Origin: Homalodisca vitripennis | Lineage: Eukaryota > Arthropoda > Insecta > Hemiptera > Cicadellidae | DNA length: 64,000 nt | Direction: 5' to 3' | Assembly: GCF_021130785.1 (NCBI RefSeq) | Contig: NC_060214.1 | Location: forward strand, 1,308,501 to 1,372,500 | Part shown: positions 32,320 to 45,931 of the stretch, piece after piece | Layout: the number at the start of each line of letters is the position of its first letter | Position numbering within the stretch: the stretch's first letter is position 1 | Position numbers and translations under genes: made by a program | The notes under the pieces: generated by a model | Seen by the model: the letters and a program-made list of their open reading frames with translations, nothing else | Databases searched by the model: none | What the model was told of the DNA's origin: nothing

Positions 32320-33895
32320 TTTACAACTAAACTCTAAAATATTTCACTATTATAAATAATAAACACAAACAACAACACTTTGTTTACCTTTCTCACTGAC
32401 AAACCAGAAAACAACAGTAAACAATACTAGGTTAGTCTAAGCAGACAAGAAAAACAGCAATAGACAACAAATAATATGCAGTAAATTTTGCCAACATTGA
32501 TTTTTCTTCAACCTTTACTCTTCACTTTGAGTACTATGCAAAGTGCAAACAAATACAGAAATAATTATCGTCAATAGAAGTTGGTGAAAGCTGAACTGGT
32601 CGCAAATTGGCTATGCAGAATATTTTATAAAATTAAATAAAAAATACTTAGAACAACTTTTATAGGCCATGTTTGGTATCAAAATGTACAGAAAAATACA
32701 GAGAACAAATTTAGCTAAAAAAAAGTTTTTTGTTATTTTTTTACCCTTCGACCTTCAACTCCCCTTAATTAGTTACAGACATTCAAGACATCTGTTTAAA
32801 TATTAATTTACATCGTTTGTGTAAAACCTATCATTCCACATTAAATTAATTCGGTTTCCAACAATCTTAACCAGATTACTCTTCTGGCTTTAGTTTCCCG
32901 TGGATGTTATTGCGTAGAATATGTTTTGCTTGAAAACGTATACCACATCTGGAATGTCTGATTTAATACACATTTGCTCATAAATTACGCCAACCCTCAG
33001 TTTAACACTCAAAAGCTTTTATCACTTGTGATAAAATTCGCTAAATTTGCTTTACAGTAAATTTATTATGGGGTTAATACGTATCGTGATTTTGATTCAC
33101 GGAATTTTTTTTAATGTAGGCAAATACTTGATTTCATGAATAATATTACTTGTTCATACAGAATGTATGTATAAATTTTATAAACGGCTAAGTGGCTATC
33201 ATAAGATTTTTTAAATGAATACATTAAAAGATTTCGTAATTCTACTTATAGTATTACGTAATAGTGAATTGAAATAGTTTTAAAGTTTATTACAAATGCA
33301 ACCGTATTGCTCTTTTCTAGTGAGAAAATAAAAGTGACTTAAATATATACAGCGTACATCGTCAATATCTCATAATAATCCATTTCATTCCGTTATTATA
33401 ACTGCTCTGTAGAAACCGGTAAAGTACATAAAAAAAATCTAAATTTTTTATAAATGTGTTGTATATTATAAAAACAACTTTATTCCTCTGTATTAATTTT
33501 TATTAATAAAATATGTTTGGTGTATTCCACACCACGTGTCACGTAAAGGCTGAGTTGAGGTTGTATGTTTAATTTAAATACCACATGCTTTTGTTTGCTT
33601 ACAAATTTATTTATTCCACGTTTCTCTTGTTGTCACCTTGATTAACCATTCGACCATTGTAAAATTTAACGGTTAGGTGAATGCCTTTTGGTGAATTCAA
33701 CCATCTCCGAAACGTTTTCTTCTTACAGACATTATTAAAAGTTACAGTTGTTCTTGCAATTTTTTACGAGTACAAGTCTAAAAGTAATATGGGTATTTTA
33801 ATATTTATTTATGTTTATATATTAAACTCAATTATACTTCATTTACTTTTAGTACCTTTCCTGAAGATGTGACCTGTAATCATTATCTGCCCGTC
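32320..33895. other. 5' flank of the MULE and AT-rich spacer
   Basis: The first 450 bases probably belong to the MULE (untranslated leader and terminal region ending near 32760). The rest shows no gene. Confidence 0.35.
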
Positions 33896-33898
33896 TGA

Positions 33899-34140
33899 GG
33901 GGTGGACAGGGAAACATTTAAGATGATAAGAGACACAGTGAGTTTAAGAGATGAAACTATTAAAACTTTCATGCAACTTTTGATGGGTTCCCATGGGATG
34001 ACGATAGACACTACGAGTATAACGTGTACACGCTGCGAGAAGCCGTGTTTCAGCACAGGGTTTACCAAGCTTCCGACGAAGTTGACAACTTAAACAAAAG
34101 TTACTTTCAACATGACGTTCTATTTGTATTGTTAAACTAA
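33899..34140 (+). pseudogene. Unidentified coding-like fragment in two frames
   Basis: One frame (33899 to about 33978) reads GVDRETFKMIRDTVSLRDET, and another (33964-34140) reads TFDGFPWDDDRHYEYNVYTL and then REAVFQHRVYQASDEVDNLN before a TAA at 34138-34140. Both are rich in charged and aromatic residues, unlike the leucine/isoleucine/lysine-poor background translations of this AT-rich DNA. The second frame takes over where the first loses character. This looks like a short broken gene or exon with one frameshift. I do not recognise the family, and no splice sites were confirmed. Confidence 0.3.
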
Positions 34141-34144
34141 CACA

Positions 34145-34790
34145 TCTCCGAGTCCTATACATATATTTTTGTTGCTTTTATCTTATCATATGCTTTAGAT
34201 TTACTTTACTAACTGTTTTTAAACTCAAAACTGTAAATGAGCAATGAAATGACAGTACTTAAAAACATTAAAAGTATTGACAATACAATAATCCAAAAAA
34301 ACTTATACATGTACAGTTGTGTACACACGGTGGAAAAGTCTTTTTCAATAATAAATCTGGAGACATATTGTGTGAGCTCTTCTACAGATTTACAATTTTA
34401 GGCAAATTACTAAGAGTAGAAGATTAATCACTAAATAACACTCATAAAGTTGAAACCATCATTTGTGTTTGTGACGTAATCTATAAGTGACCTGTGAGGC
34501 CGTGTACACGCTCGTTTTAAGTTTAGGACAACGAAAATCCATCACATTTAATATCCACTACATAGTTAATCTAATTACTTTTATTATGTTTTATTATTCA
34601 ATTACAGCAACTTCACTGAGTAATAAATGATAATGGCGATTAGCAATGAATACGAGACTAGAGTATAAATGTGCATTTTACTCTTTCACGCGGAACCGCT
34701 ATTTTACATGATTATTGTGTTTTCCTTTTGGTATGTTATACCCTACGAAAGCACAACAGTATATTTTTGAGGTCCCTGTGATTAAAAGTA
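34145..34790. other. AT-rich stretch without recognisable genes
   Basis: Nothing structured was seen between the coding-like fragment and the 185-bp duplication. Confidence 0.3.
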
Positions 34791-34794
34791 AACA

Positions 34795-35164
34795 GATTTG
34801 AATGTTTTACTCATCAAGCTGTGTGCAGATAAGGCATGCTTAGCTAAGCACATAATTAAAACAGATAATTAACGTTGGTTGATTCACAACTGCACGGCTC
34901 TTTAACACAACACTCCATGTTCCTTGTAGTGTAGCTGCGAATGTATGTGCGTAACTACCAAACAGATTCTCAGATCACTGATTTGAATGTTTTACACATC
35001 AAGCTGTGTGCAGGTAAGGCATGCTTAGCTAAGCACATAATTAAAACAGATAATAAACGTTGGTTGATTCACAACTGCACGGCTCTTTAACACAACACTC
35101 CACGTTCCTTGTAGTGTAGCTGCGAATTTATGTGCGTAACTACCAAACAGATTCTCAGATCACT
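34795..35164. repeat. 185-bp direct duplication, 2 copies
   Basis: Copies at 34795-34979 and 34980-35164 begin GATTTGAATGTTTTAC and are almost identical. Each holds a perfect 14-base palindrome TGCTTAGCTAAGCA (34837 and 35022). Confidence 0.9.
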
Positions 35165-35169
35165 GATTT

Positions 35170-36450
35170 GGATTTTTTGTTAACAAACACATGAACCCAA
35201 AGAACTTCGTAATCGTTGACTTGTTCTAAAAAAGCTTTAATGAAGTATTGACAACAAGCCTAGTCCGCCTTAATGAAAGGAAAAATTAAAATACACATGT
35301 TCGTGTAGAGGAGCAACCCTGTCCTCGCATTTGCGATGTGACTATATAATATTGCATATGGTAGTCCCTGCCTCTGGATGAATTGCAAACAATGTAGCAC
35401 CTTTGGAAGGTATGAATCTCTGAATTTTAATTTTTAAATGATCCTAATAGCTTCCTTTTAAATGCTAAAATCACGATTGGGTTTATATTTGTCTAAACTA
35501 CCCAAAAAGAAATACCTTGTTAAAGATGAATATGGCTAAATCATGCCATTCCTGAGTATTCTATGAAAACACATGAAGAAAGGCATTATTAAATATGTAA
35601 CAGACACTTCTATGCTTATCATAATTCAGGATTCGTTTAATGTACTCGTCTAGGATTTTATTCAATTTCATTCTTCTTTGATTTTAGTATCCATCATGGA
35701 TTGATTATAAATTTATGTTAACCAGAATAATAGGTTCTGATCGTTCTCGCTTTTAAACTGAATACTATGAATTAATCCAGAAGAAACTGAAAGAAGTATT
35801 TATCTCTAACTGTTCAATAGTTTCATAATACACATTAATAGGGAAAATCATAAGAAAAATTGATGGCAAATAATGCATCACTGAGGGACACCGTTTTAAT
35901 TTTTAATCTATCTAACATGTAAGATGTTCACACGCTGGTACCCTTTATGTAAGGACGTGATTATTACGATAATGTTACCGAATATTTTTCTGGAGTGTAA
36001 CGTATTTACTTTAATTTTAATAAACTTTGATAATGTTAAATTTACTTTATAATTATGTAAATTTAATTGGTTTTATTATAGTTATATAAACAAACTTATA
36101 CAGTGCAACTTAACACCTGAAGATTTAATCTGATTAGAACACAATTCCCATTAAAATTTCACTTGTAATCTACTACAGTAATGAGATACAACAGACCTGA
36201 TGTTAATGTTACCCAAGAATACATTGAGGTTGGTTGCTAACTTGCAATAGCTGAGGTTAGTTATTCAAATTTAATGTAATCGTTCTACACTGGAGATTCT
36301 CATGTAGAGACGAATCTTACTTGTTCAAATGAATGATCATGTACAAGAATGTCGCTTTGCATTGGATTAATTTGAAGGGGTAGGATAACCTTACCATTGG
36401 ATATTAAAATTACTAGAAGCAGCCTAGTACATCCAGGTGACTAAGGAACA
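35170..36450. other. AT-rich stretch without recognisable genes
   Basis: No coding sequence, array or hairpin was recognised. Confidence 0.3.
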
Positions 36451-36454
36451 CTTA

Positions 36455-36850
36455 GTATTGCCTACTAGGCTATACATCGCATAATGTAGCTAATAAGATT
36501 GCTAACTAATTAAATGCGAATACATGAGTATTTAGACATATCTAGTTTGAGCCGTTCCATAGCTTGTGCTGACCTAAGTTATATCATAACACATTGTATT
36601 AACTATATATTATCTTTACACAAAGCATCTCATTATCCTTTATTCGCCACGTTTAAAGTGAGAGACGCATTCAAATTCCTGACGACATTTTATAATAATA
36701 ACTTAAAACAGTGTTGCCTACTAGGCTACACATCGCTTACTGTAGCTATTAAGATAATAAGGGTAGTTTTGTAAATTAAATGGGTATCTGAGTATGTAGA
36801 CGAATCTAGTTAGAACAGTTCCATAGCTTATGCTCGCCTAACCTCATTAA
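36455..36850. repeat. Diverged direct duplication, about 255 bp apart
   Basis: TTGCCTACTAGGCTATACATCGC near 36458 recurs as TTGCCTACTAGGCTACACATCGC near 36713. Both are followed by TGTAGCTA, an AAATG context and TTCCATAGCTT. Confidence 0.75.
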
Positions 36851-36854
36851 ACTG

Positions 36855-37745
36855 GATTAGAGTATCAACAGCCAGTCTAGACATCAATTGCAGCTATAAC
36901 ACCGTGTACAGTACAGTACAATGCTGGTATCACAACACACACAAGATAGTGTAATGGAAATGTAGGTGGAAGCGGAATTGAATCCTCAGTTAATCTATTC
37001 TGAATGAAATGAAAAGAAGTTTCATAGCTTCTTATAAGTCTGTGATCTTTAATAAAAAACGCGCATTTTGAATAATGTCAATTAATGTGTATTTTATTTT
37101 ACAACCAGTATGTCTAAAAAATTTTGTTAATTTAATTATATTCTTTTTGTGCCTAAAAAAATTTAGAAATAACGTGTTTTAACTAACAATGAATTCTGCT
37201 TAGCTATACTAACAACTTAAGTCTTTAATACGGTAAACTTTTTAAAATATACTTCACCTTTATTATTAAATCTGATAAATTAAAAATTATGTCGGTACTT
37301 TGGTATCATGCGGAGGCCACTACTTTTTGAAGATTGCTTCCTACCTGGGACCTTAATACCTGCATTATTAGAAAGAACAGACTCATTTACTTACTGTGAA
37401 AACTACATGACTGTGATTAAGATGCGATAATCGATTCTTGTTTTCTACCTCCCTTTTCGAACCGATGACGGGGAGGAAGTCACTCTCTATCTATCTACTA
37501 CTAGTTATTACACTATATAAATAGGTTTATATTATCATAAATATGTTACCAAATGTAGAAATACCCTTTACGAGCGCTCACGTGAGCTTGAATTCGGGTA
37601 CTATCTTGAGAGATGTTTTTTTCGCATTTTTTTACGTCATTGAAGCCAGGACTGATGGCCAGGGGCTTTTCCGATCGGTACTTTCCTGACTTCAGATCAC
37701 GAACCTGATCGTTCAACTTGTCCGACGTCACATCACGTAGGAACT
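36855..37745. other. AT-rich stretch without recognisable genes
   Basis: A less AT-rich patch at 37560-37740 contains ACGAGCGCTCACGTGAGC, but no gene or repeat was recognised. Confidence 0.3.
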
Positions 37746-37754
37746 CTTATGGTC

Positions 37755-38105
37755 AGATCACAATTGAGCACTTTATAGTAGTTCTTTTCAGCCATCACCA
37801 TTGCTATGTTCATAGATACAAACGCGACAGAAGGAATCTAAGCCGAAACGTCAACATTGTTACCTACTCTCTTCTAGCACATAGTCAGTAATGTTTGTAT
37901 GGACAGTCATTCTCCGGCATACGACAACTGATCACTTTATAGTTTGTATGTTCAGCCATAACAATTGCAATGTTCATAGATATAAACGCGACAGAAGGAA
38001 TCTAATCAGAAACATCAACATTGTTACCATTGTTACGTGTCTTCTAGCACATACTCAGTAATGCTTGTATGGACGCAGTCATTCTCTGGCAAACGACAAT
38101 TCAGC
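37755..38105. repeat. 164-bp direct duplication, 2 copies
   Basis: AACGCGACAGAAGGAATCTAA occurs at 37821 and 37985. Each is followed by CAACATTGTTACC and CTTCTAGCACATA, and preceded by CACTTTATAGT. Confidence 0.8.
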
Positions 38106-38109
38106 ACCT

Positions 38110-41100
38110 GTTACAGTTCCATTGTAGAACATTTATTATAATAATATAATTATAAGTAAAAAAATAAACAGATGTATAATTTCCTATGAAACCAAATTTG
38201 TTTAAATTCATTCATCATTTCTTTCTTTCTAAATACTATTGACCGATAGAAAAGATTTATAGTTTAGTTTATTTTAAGAAAAGCTTACTATATTTTATAT
38301 ATTTATATAATAAAACAGCGTAAGCTTGTTAATATAAGCGACGGAATCGTAGCAGAATTACAGAAAACTATTTATTACTGCTTTCTGCTTACTGAAAGAT
38401 AGAATCATTTAGTTATGACCTATAAAAATTTGATAAATGTATTGCACTTTTAAAGAATCTCATATTTATATTAAAGCTTAGAAGATTGCTATAGATAGGA
38501 ACATAAACCTTACCGAGACCACCAAAGTTTGCTATAGTTTAAAAGCCGTTTATGACTTCAAGCGTTTATGTTGAACCTGTTGTAGTCTTTGAATGTTTAA
38601 ATTATTAACATTTGTTTTCTACGTATAGTTTTAACACTGTAGTTATACTCTAAAACACTATAGTTTTAAAAATTGTGGAAATTTCTTAGAAATTGACCTA
38701 GTATTATAGACAAAAATATATAGGTTCGGTTTCTTATTTTTTGACTATATATCAAAATATTAAGATTTTATAAATCTATAATTTTGCAATATGTTGCTTC
38801 TCCAAAAATCTTTTATTAGTTCAACAGAACTACTTAAAGATAATATCATCGGTAAATCAATCTTATCGATTAATTAAAACCAAGTATTATTTAAACAAAT
38901 TAAAATATCAATTTTAATCATTCGTTCACCCACAATAAATAGACTGGCTTCTGTAACTGTGAGAAAGGCAAATAGTCAAAGATATAAGCGTAGACTTTGC
39001 CACAAAGACGCTGTGATCATTGACCGTGTGAGCAAATACATTTGAATACCTTTATCGTACTGAGAACCTCATTCATCTTCAGCTTACTGACAAACTGTTT
39101 AGCTTCTCCCAATACAATACATATAAACCATTTAAATACTCGCAGACACAAGCCAAAACTAATGACCAAAGTCAGTGTTAATAATTATATAAAATACGAT
39201 TCCTAAATTTGTAAGGCAACAAATGAACAGGTTGAAAATTTAATATCTCGATGATATTTTTCGCAATCGCACCAATAATAAAAAAATAACCATGGCGACC
39301 TCAAGATCCTATGAATGGGTGGACTCTCCGTTTATTCAGAAAGTAAGTTCTTGTTAAAAGAAATTCAATCCACTTTATTGAATTAATCATTGATTTGTAC
39401 GTAAACTAGTCAATAGTCATTTACTTTCCACAATTGTGTGCGACTCTACATTTATACATAAACTGTTCAGTAACAGTGGAATGGTTTCACTTGGCACGGT
39501 TGCGTGGCTCTACGTTTGATATTTTTCAGTACACCACTGACCTCCATTGGTCGATTATTATTTGGAATTAGCTTTTTTGAAATAAAATAATGAATTACAA
39601 GGAATAGGCAGCAAACTTCATTTTTATTTTTATTTTTCCTAAGCAGCATAAATTAATTTACATGAATATTACTAGTATAACCGTAAACATTGATCAGAAT
39701 GGGATAAATGTTCTAATTTGTGATTTCGTTGTTTGATATGAGACCAATCTACATTAATCTAAGGCTGCAAGAAATATGAAAAAATATAAGTTTTAAATAT
39801 ATAATTTATTATTTAAGAAAATTTTATTAATTTCTATCATTTTGGGTAAACTAACAGTTACAGTAGTTTTTGTCTAGATTAGAATAAAGGCTCTTATTTT
39901 CCAAAATTAGACTTATATATATTCCCAAACAATTATATGCACTGACTAAGTATCCATTTTACATGTTTTTAGGTACTAAGAAATAATGTTTATATTTGCA
40001 GTATAAATCTTTGTATGGAATTTAAATTTTAGTTTTACAATTTAATAACACATAACTATAACTATAATGATTGGGTAAAATAAATATAATCTACTAACTG
40101 CAACTATAAATAGACAAAAAAGTCATAAATTAGAAGACAATCCAACTTTAAAACCTTCTAAAGTAGTTATAACTACATAAGTGTATACGTAATTATGTTA
40201 TGGTTCATGGAGCAGTGTCACTGAAAGTTGATTTTCCTAATATCAGATCATTACAATGTTCAACTACTGTAAATCTAACTAGTCCGTGTCGATCGCTGAA
40301 ACCCTGTACAAACGTCATTTTGTGGATAAACTAACTTCGGGTCCTAAATCAACAACTCATGATAGAGCACTGACGGACTAACCCAGAGAAATCCCACTTA
40401 ACTTTATTTTCATTGCTGTAGTTGATTATTTATATGAACTTGTTCAAATATATACAACTCTATGTACTGTAGTGCTAAGTTTTCCAAACATATGTAATCG
40501 TAAAATATTTATAAACAAACGTAGTAATGGAAAGAGGAAAAGTAATATCTTGATTTATTTTTAATTTGATCGCATAAAACCGTAAACAACCTTAATGTTA
40601 TGTAGAATCATGTATTGGTCCAATAAATGGAAAACGACTTATTTAAGGAAACAAGTACCTGTAGTAAGCATATAATTTCTTTACTACTTGAGAATAAAGT
40701 GCGACAAGATGAATGTCTAAAGAGATAGGTAGAGAGAGTTAGAAGCTTGTTGGAGGCAGAGACCTGGAGGTTCTTATTGTTGCAAGAGATGAGACTATTT
40801 CACCAGAGACCAGCAATTTCCAAGGAGCAAAAGGCTATAAAAACTAGTTCAGTCCTGTAGCAGGGCAGAAACACTTTTAGACTACACAAGATGTATAAGC
40901 CATTCCCGTTTAGAAGGAGGGAAGCTCCTGAAGACGTCTACAGACTAAAGTCATGTACAAGTCTCCCTAGGTCGTGCAGTACCAGACCATGCAGACTTCA
41001 CTTAGTTACATAAATTATATACAACATTCTATAATATTAATGTTGTGTAATTTTAATATTCCTGCAACACAAAAACGGTACTAAAACTTTAACAAATCAT

Positions 41101-41639
41101 TGAACCCTCTAAGTAGGTATAAAAGCCATGCCCTTGTAAAGTACCAATTCCTCCATATATCTATCAACTGATCAGTGCACTACTTTCAGATCTATTGAAT
41201 TCTAAGGCTTTTCGATTTTTTCACTTCAGGTAAAGAAAGTTTCTCTTGGTGTCAAATGGGTGCAAATGACTTTTTAAAGTAATTAAATGTTACAATTGGA
41301 GAAATATTTTTCCAATATGACGTAGGTAACAAAACAAATAAACAGGTAAATTTATTTATTTTTTATATTATAATACATGTTTTTTAGTTTTGTAAAGTTT
41401 TAAAACTTGTCACAATAGTTCACTATGATTGATTAATTCAGTACAATATAATATATCTGTAATATTTTCAGTTAAAAAAAAAAAAATATTAAATAATATT
41501 TAAAACTTTCCAAACCGTCAGTCGTTGTATTTACATTTCTTTATTAATTCATCAGACAAAAAACACGGACGACACGGAAAATAATTCTTTTTCCAGGCGT
41601 TAAATGAAGATGGTGTAAACTGTCACAAACGGCAGACAT

Positions 41640-41640
<1 letters not shown>
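38110..41640. other. AT-rich stretch without recognisable genes
   Basis: A TATAAAAG at 41118-41125 followed by ATCAGTG at 41171 and TTCAGGTAAAG at 41224 looks partly promoter-like, but the spacing is wrong for a TATA/Inr pair. No coding sequence was recognised. Confidence 0.3.
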
Positions 41641-41700
<60 letters not shown>

Positions 41701-41701
41701 C
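41641..41701. repeat. (GT)n microsatellite
   Basis: About 25 nearly pure GT units, with one TATG interruption at the left and GCGTGCG at the right. Confidence 0.95.
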
Positions 41702-41704
41702 GTT

Positions 41705-43605
41705 CATATGTTGCCAGTGATGCGTTCCTGGCCAGTGATTCGCTTCGTAGAGGAAAAAAGTAAACAAGTGAAACATTTATAATACGTTGTAGTTGGTGAT
41801 TGCAATAATGTTAACTTGGTGGCTGTATAAATCATGTTTTAGAAACAAAAGCTCATGTTTTATGTAAGAACCTACTAATAATGATACATTAAAATTAAAA
41901 CAAACGTAAAAGTATATTGTATAATATCAGCTGCATAAAATAAAATATGATTAAATACACTTACATCACATATTTATTTACATTATCCAACAAGTATTAT
42001 AATTTGGAATTTGGTAAAGGTTCTTTCTATCTAAATGTACTTCAAAATAATTATTTTAGACAAGTTGCTTATTATTATTAGTTTAGCGAAAAATGCATTA
42101 AAATTAATGCACATTTACCTTATATTTATTTATACGTAAGATATTTATATGTAAAATCAGTGTCTATTTTCACACAATGTATATCATGCTGAAGAACCAA
42201 AATATTATTTTCATGTAACACAAATAAGATTTAACATTTATATTTGCACATTAAAAACCGTCCATTTATCATAACCTAGCATGGTCATAACCGTAAATGA
42301 ATAATACGTAATCCAGAGAATACTAATACACGTACGAATAATACACAACCTGGAAAGTAATTTTCCTACAGATTTTAAATCATAACTACATAACAATTTT
42401 TATCGTGAAAGTTTGATGTTATACGTCACAACAATAGTTAAGAACTTCAGTTATACAAGTATGTTCCCGCATGTATAATAGGAAGCAGACTTGTCATTAC
42501 AATTTCAGATGTTAAAAGATGAAAGATGTAACAATTATTACACGGGTGAAGGATTTCCGTGCGTTCATGTGTGTACACAGATTTGAACTTTCTGGGCCAG
42601 TGAATTCTTTTCAAAGGGATTTAAACAAAGTTGGAATAATTAATTTACTGTTGTTGGAATAAATTCAAGGTACGGATTAGCCACATGTCAATTATATCAC
42701 TTGAATAGTATTACTATTTGTACTACAACTATACTATGTTCATGCTTTTAAACTCAAATTTGAGAATAAACAATAATACAGTTCGAGTGAATTTGTAAAA
42801 ATCCTTAATGCAACAAGCAAACGCCAAAAATACAAAACTTAAACAAAATTTCACAGAGAACTGTTAACGATTTGTTGGAAGCAACTTGTCTAAAATAACA
42901 ACAACGTATAGAATAAAGCAATAAACATTTGAAACATTATTTTTACAAGATAAAATTAACTTATAATAAAGGTAGTACTGGATTTTGTATTTCTCATAAC
43001 CATTTAAAGCTAGTTAATAATAAAAAAGTTTATTTTACAAAACAAAACTTTATATATAATTTTACCATTATCTACTGATTCAGATGAGTTCTAAGTTAAC
43101 TATTGTTAGACATACCTACCAAGCCTAATTTATTTACTTTCCTATTTATTAATAATGTAAGGACATATTAAATACGAGTTTTATAATAAAAAAAATATTA
43201 CTCATGCCAGTTAAAACTTTATGCCACAGGCCTAAATGAATTAAACAACGGTTTATTTGCACAAACCAAGCTTACATATATCACCAACTACAGTCATATA
43301 TTATTACAATAGTTATAATAGATGTGTTTTATTATTACATTCACCAATATAAAACTATTGTGCTAAACTAATATAAGCTCATACAATAACCCTCTTGTAA
43401 TAATTCCGTGCTCAAATTTCCTATAGTGTACTATGTTTTATAAATATAAATTGGATTTTTATTTTACAGTAAAAATTATTTTTTTATCTATGTAATTTAT
43501 ATTTTTATATTTTTACAGCCTTGAGTTACCTTGATATTACTTATATGCCAGTTGAATAAGGGTCAAACAAATTGGTTGGAGATTGCATGAATAAGCTATT
43601 GTGTT
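41705..43605. other. AT-rich stretch without recognisable genes
   Basis: GTGCGTTCAT followed by GGCCAGTGA occurs at about 41698 and 42558, hinting at two copies of a diverged repeat. No gene was recognised. Confidence 0.3.
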
Positions 43606-43611
43606 CCCCTA

Positions 43612-43880
43612 CACGACATCTGATACACCATCACAGAGTTTGGTCTCAGAGTACCGTGTCGTGTTAGATACCGCATTTGATGTTATTTGTCTTCCTTTAC
43701 CTTTTCCTTTTAGGTCGGTTGTCACCCAGTTCTTGAGAATTATTCAAACTCAACACGACATCTGATACACCACCACGGTGTCTGGTCTCAGAGTAGAGTG
43801 TCGTGTTAGATACCACAGTTGATGTTATTTGTCATCCTTCACACTTTTCCTTTTAGGTCGGTTTTCACCCTGTTCCTTCT
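43612..43880. repeat. 142-bp direct repeat, 2 copies
   Basis: CACGACATCTGATACACCA occurs at 43612 and 43754, 142 bases apart. Each is followed by TGGTCTCAGAGTA, GTGTCGTGTTAGATACC and CTTTTCCTTTTAGGTCGGTT. Within each unit CACGACATCTGATAC and the later TCGTGTTAGATACC give a weak inverted pair. Confidence 0.85.
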
Positions 43881-43884
43881 TTTA

Positions 43885-45925
43885 TATCACATTGAGATTA
43901 TTTTGCGGCTTTTTGTGCTACATAATATTTGTACTTGATTTCATGGAACTGATAGACAACGTTTCATATGCAAACAAACTTATTTACCCGTATTTAAGTA
44001 TCAACACGTATACTTTGAATATATTTCTGACACTGGTTAGTTATGTATAATAGTTTAAAATATTAAAAATACAAATGCAATGTGCAGCATAATTTGTCTA
44101 ATGGGTTTTTTTTTAATGTAGATACTAAACTATAGGGTAACTGAAGAGGAAAATGAATCTCTTTAACTAAAAGAGGATTAGAAAAACTGCTGAGTTGGAG
44201 CCTGACTTTAATACCTATCTTCATAAAATAACGAAACAACGAGCTGAACCACTGTATGAGGAGTGTATCATGCAAGGGCTGAACCGACGTCTGACATTTA
44301 TCGAACTTGTTCATGTAAAGTGTCGATTTCGGGAATTCTCATACGATTGATTCGCTCGCTACTTTCTAGTTTTACTCGCAGCTACTAACTGGTATTGTAT
44401 AAACACACACAGCACATGATATTGGTAAAGATGATACATTCAGGACATTTTTAATCATCTGTAAAGAAATCTGAACATTATTCATAACCATAAAAATATT
44501 CCTTATATGCGAACTACCTAATCCTACAGGAAATCTGATTCCCTCCCTTTAACATTCTTATAGCTTTATCACGGACCTTAACAGTTATTTTATCTGCTTT
44601 TCGTTAGCATAGTATATCACTGTAAGGGATGGATAAATTCATTTCTGTTTGTCCGTCTGCCTGTTTTAAGTACGATATCTCAAAAACAAACTTAAAATTT
44701 TGCATGAAGCTTCATTTCCAAATAGGCAACACTGAGTTCGATGATGGAGGATGTCACTTCATTGATTTTGCTGAGCATTAGGGTATATTGGTCTTATGGA
44801 AACAATAAATAATTTTGTAAAAATTGGGATATATTCATATGAGACATTTAAATGTGACATATAAACTTATGAAGCTTATTTATACAGTAATATATTAAAA
44901 ATAGAGTGGAAAATCAACGTTAAGGCCGGTGCCAAAACAGATTTCAGCGCACTCCTGCGTTTTGTATTTTTCCTTCCTATCCGGAAATTTTATTATTTCA
45001 ATACTGATATAAAACCTAACTCAACGAATAACAAAATACATGAATCATGTGGCAAGGTACCTTGAGGAAGACTTAATCTGTAAGTTTTATATTTTTCATG
45101 ATTAATACATATCTATACAGAGAAGAATAAGTGCTATGATGGTCCATAGAGTTTTGATGAACACCATTAACGTCATCACTCAGTAGGATGAAACAATTTC
45201 TCTTTATCTGCCGGGTGGGAGGGGGGTTGCGTAACGTAAATTTTTTCTGTATGATGTGTGTCTGTCTATTAGTTCATATTAAATTTTTTATAGAAAATGA
45301 GGTATAGAATAAAAAATTTTATGCTCTCTTACGTAATAATTGTTTTGTTTCGAACTCCAGGTTTGTTTATGTTACCGTAATTTAAATCCATATTTCTCGC
45401 AAAATATACACAACACGAGCTTCAAACGTTAGCGGTTTATCTTATGAAATAATGATATAAAGAAAATTGTTATAAACAAGTAAAAATGCCTAGAGTAAAA
45501 TGTAGCAGATATTATCGGTGTTAATGTTTTACCCAGTACCTCGTATCAGCAGCCGATGGTTAGAGTACACATGGTATTTTTACGCATGACAGCTTTAATA
45601 CATACATGTTGTAATGCAGTGCGAATAATATTATATTATTTAATAGATAAAAACGTTCTTTCTAAAAGATTTTACCAGATTCATCTTCTTTCTTCTCGTC
45701 TCTTTGTCCCCAGGAGGTAGATTAAGACTACGTGTTTTTTAAAGAAAACATACAAAGAAAAATATTTAAACTACTAATCAAACCATCAAAACTTTTCGAA
45801 GACACAGTAGCCTACGACTAACTAAATAACACACATACAAATTTAATGGAGGTGAAAAGTCGTTTAACAGGTATTTGGTCCTCCAATTATGAGTTAATTT
45901 ACGTATGTAGACAAAAAAATTTAAA
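43885..45925. other. AT-rich stretch, possible dispersed repeat at 44600-44790
   Basis: GTTTGTCCGTCTGCCTGTTT, CGATATCTCAAAAACAAAC, GCATGAAGCTTCATTTCC and GAGTTCGATGATGG form a phrase I recall as a repeated short element in insect genomes (inference, not checked). A GC-rich GGGTGGGAGGGGGGTTGCG lies near 45214. No coding gene was seen. Confidence 0.3.
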
Positions 45926-45931
45926 AAATAA

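Noticed and set aside
41118..41232. TATAAAAG, ATCAGTG and TTCAGGTAAAG as a promoter and first exon
   Set aside because: The TATA to initiator distance (about 53 bases) is too long, and TTCAGGTAAAG can equally be read as an acceptor.
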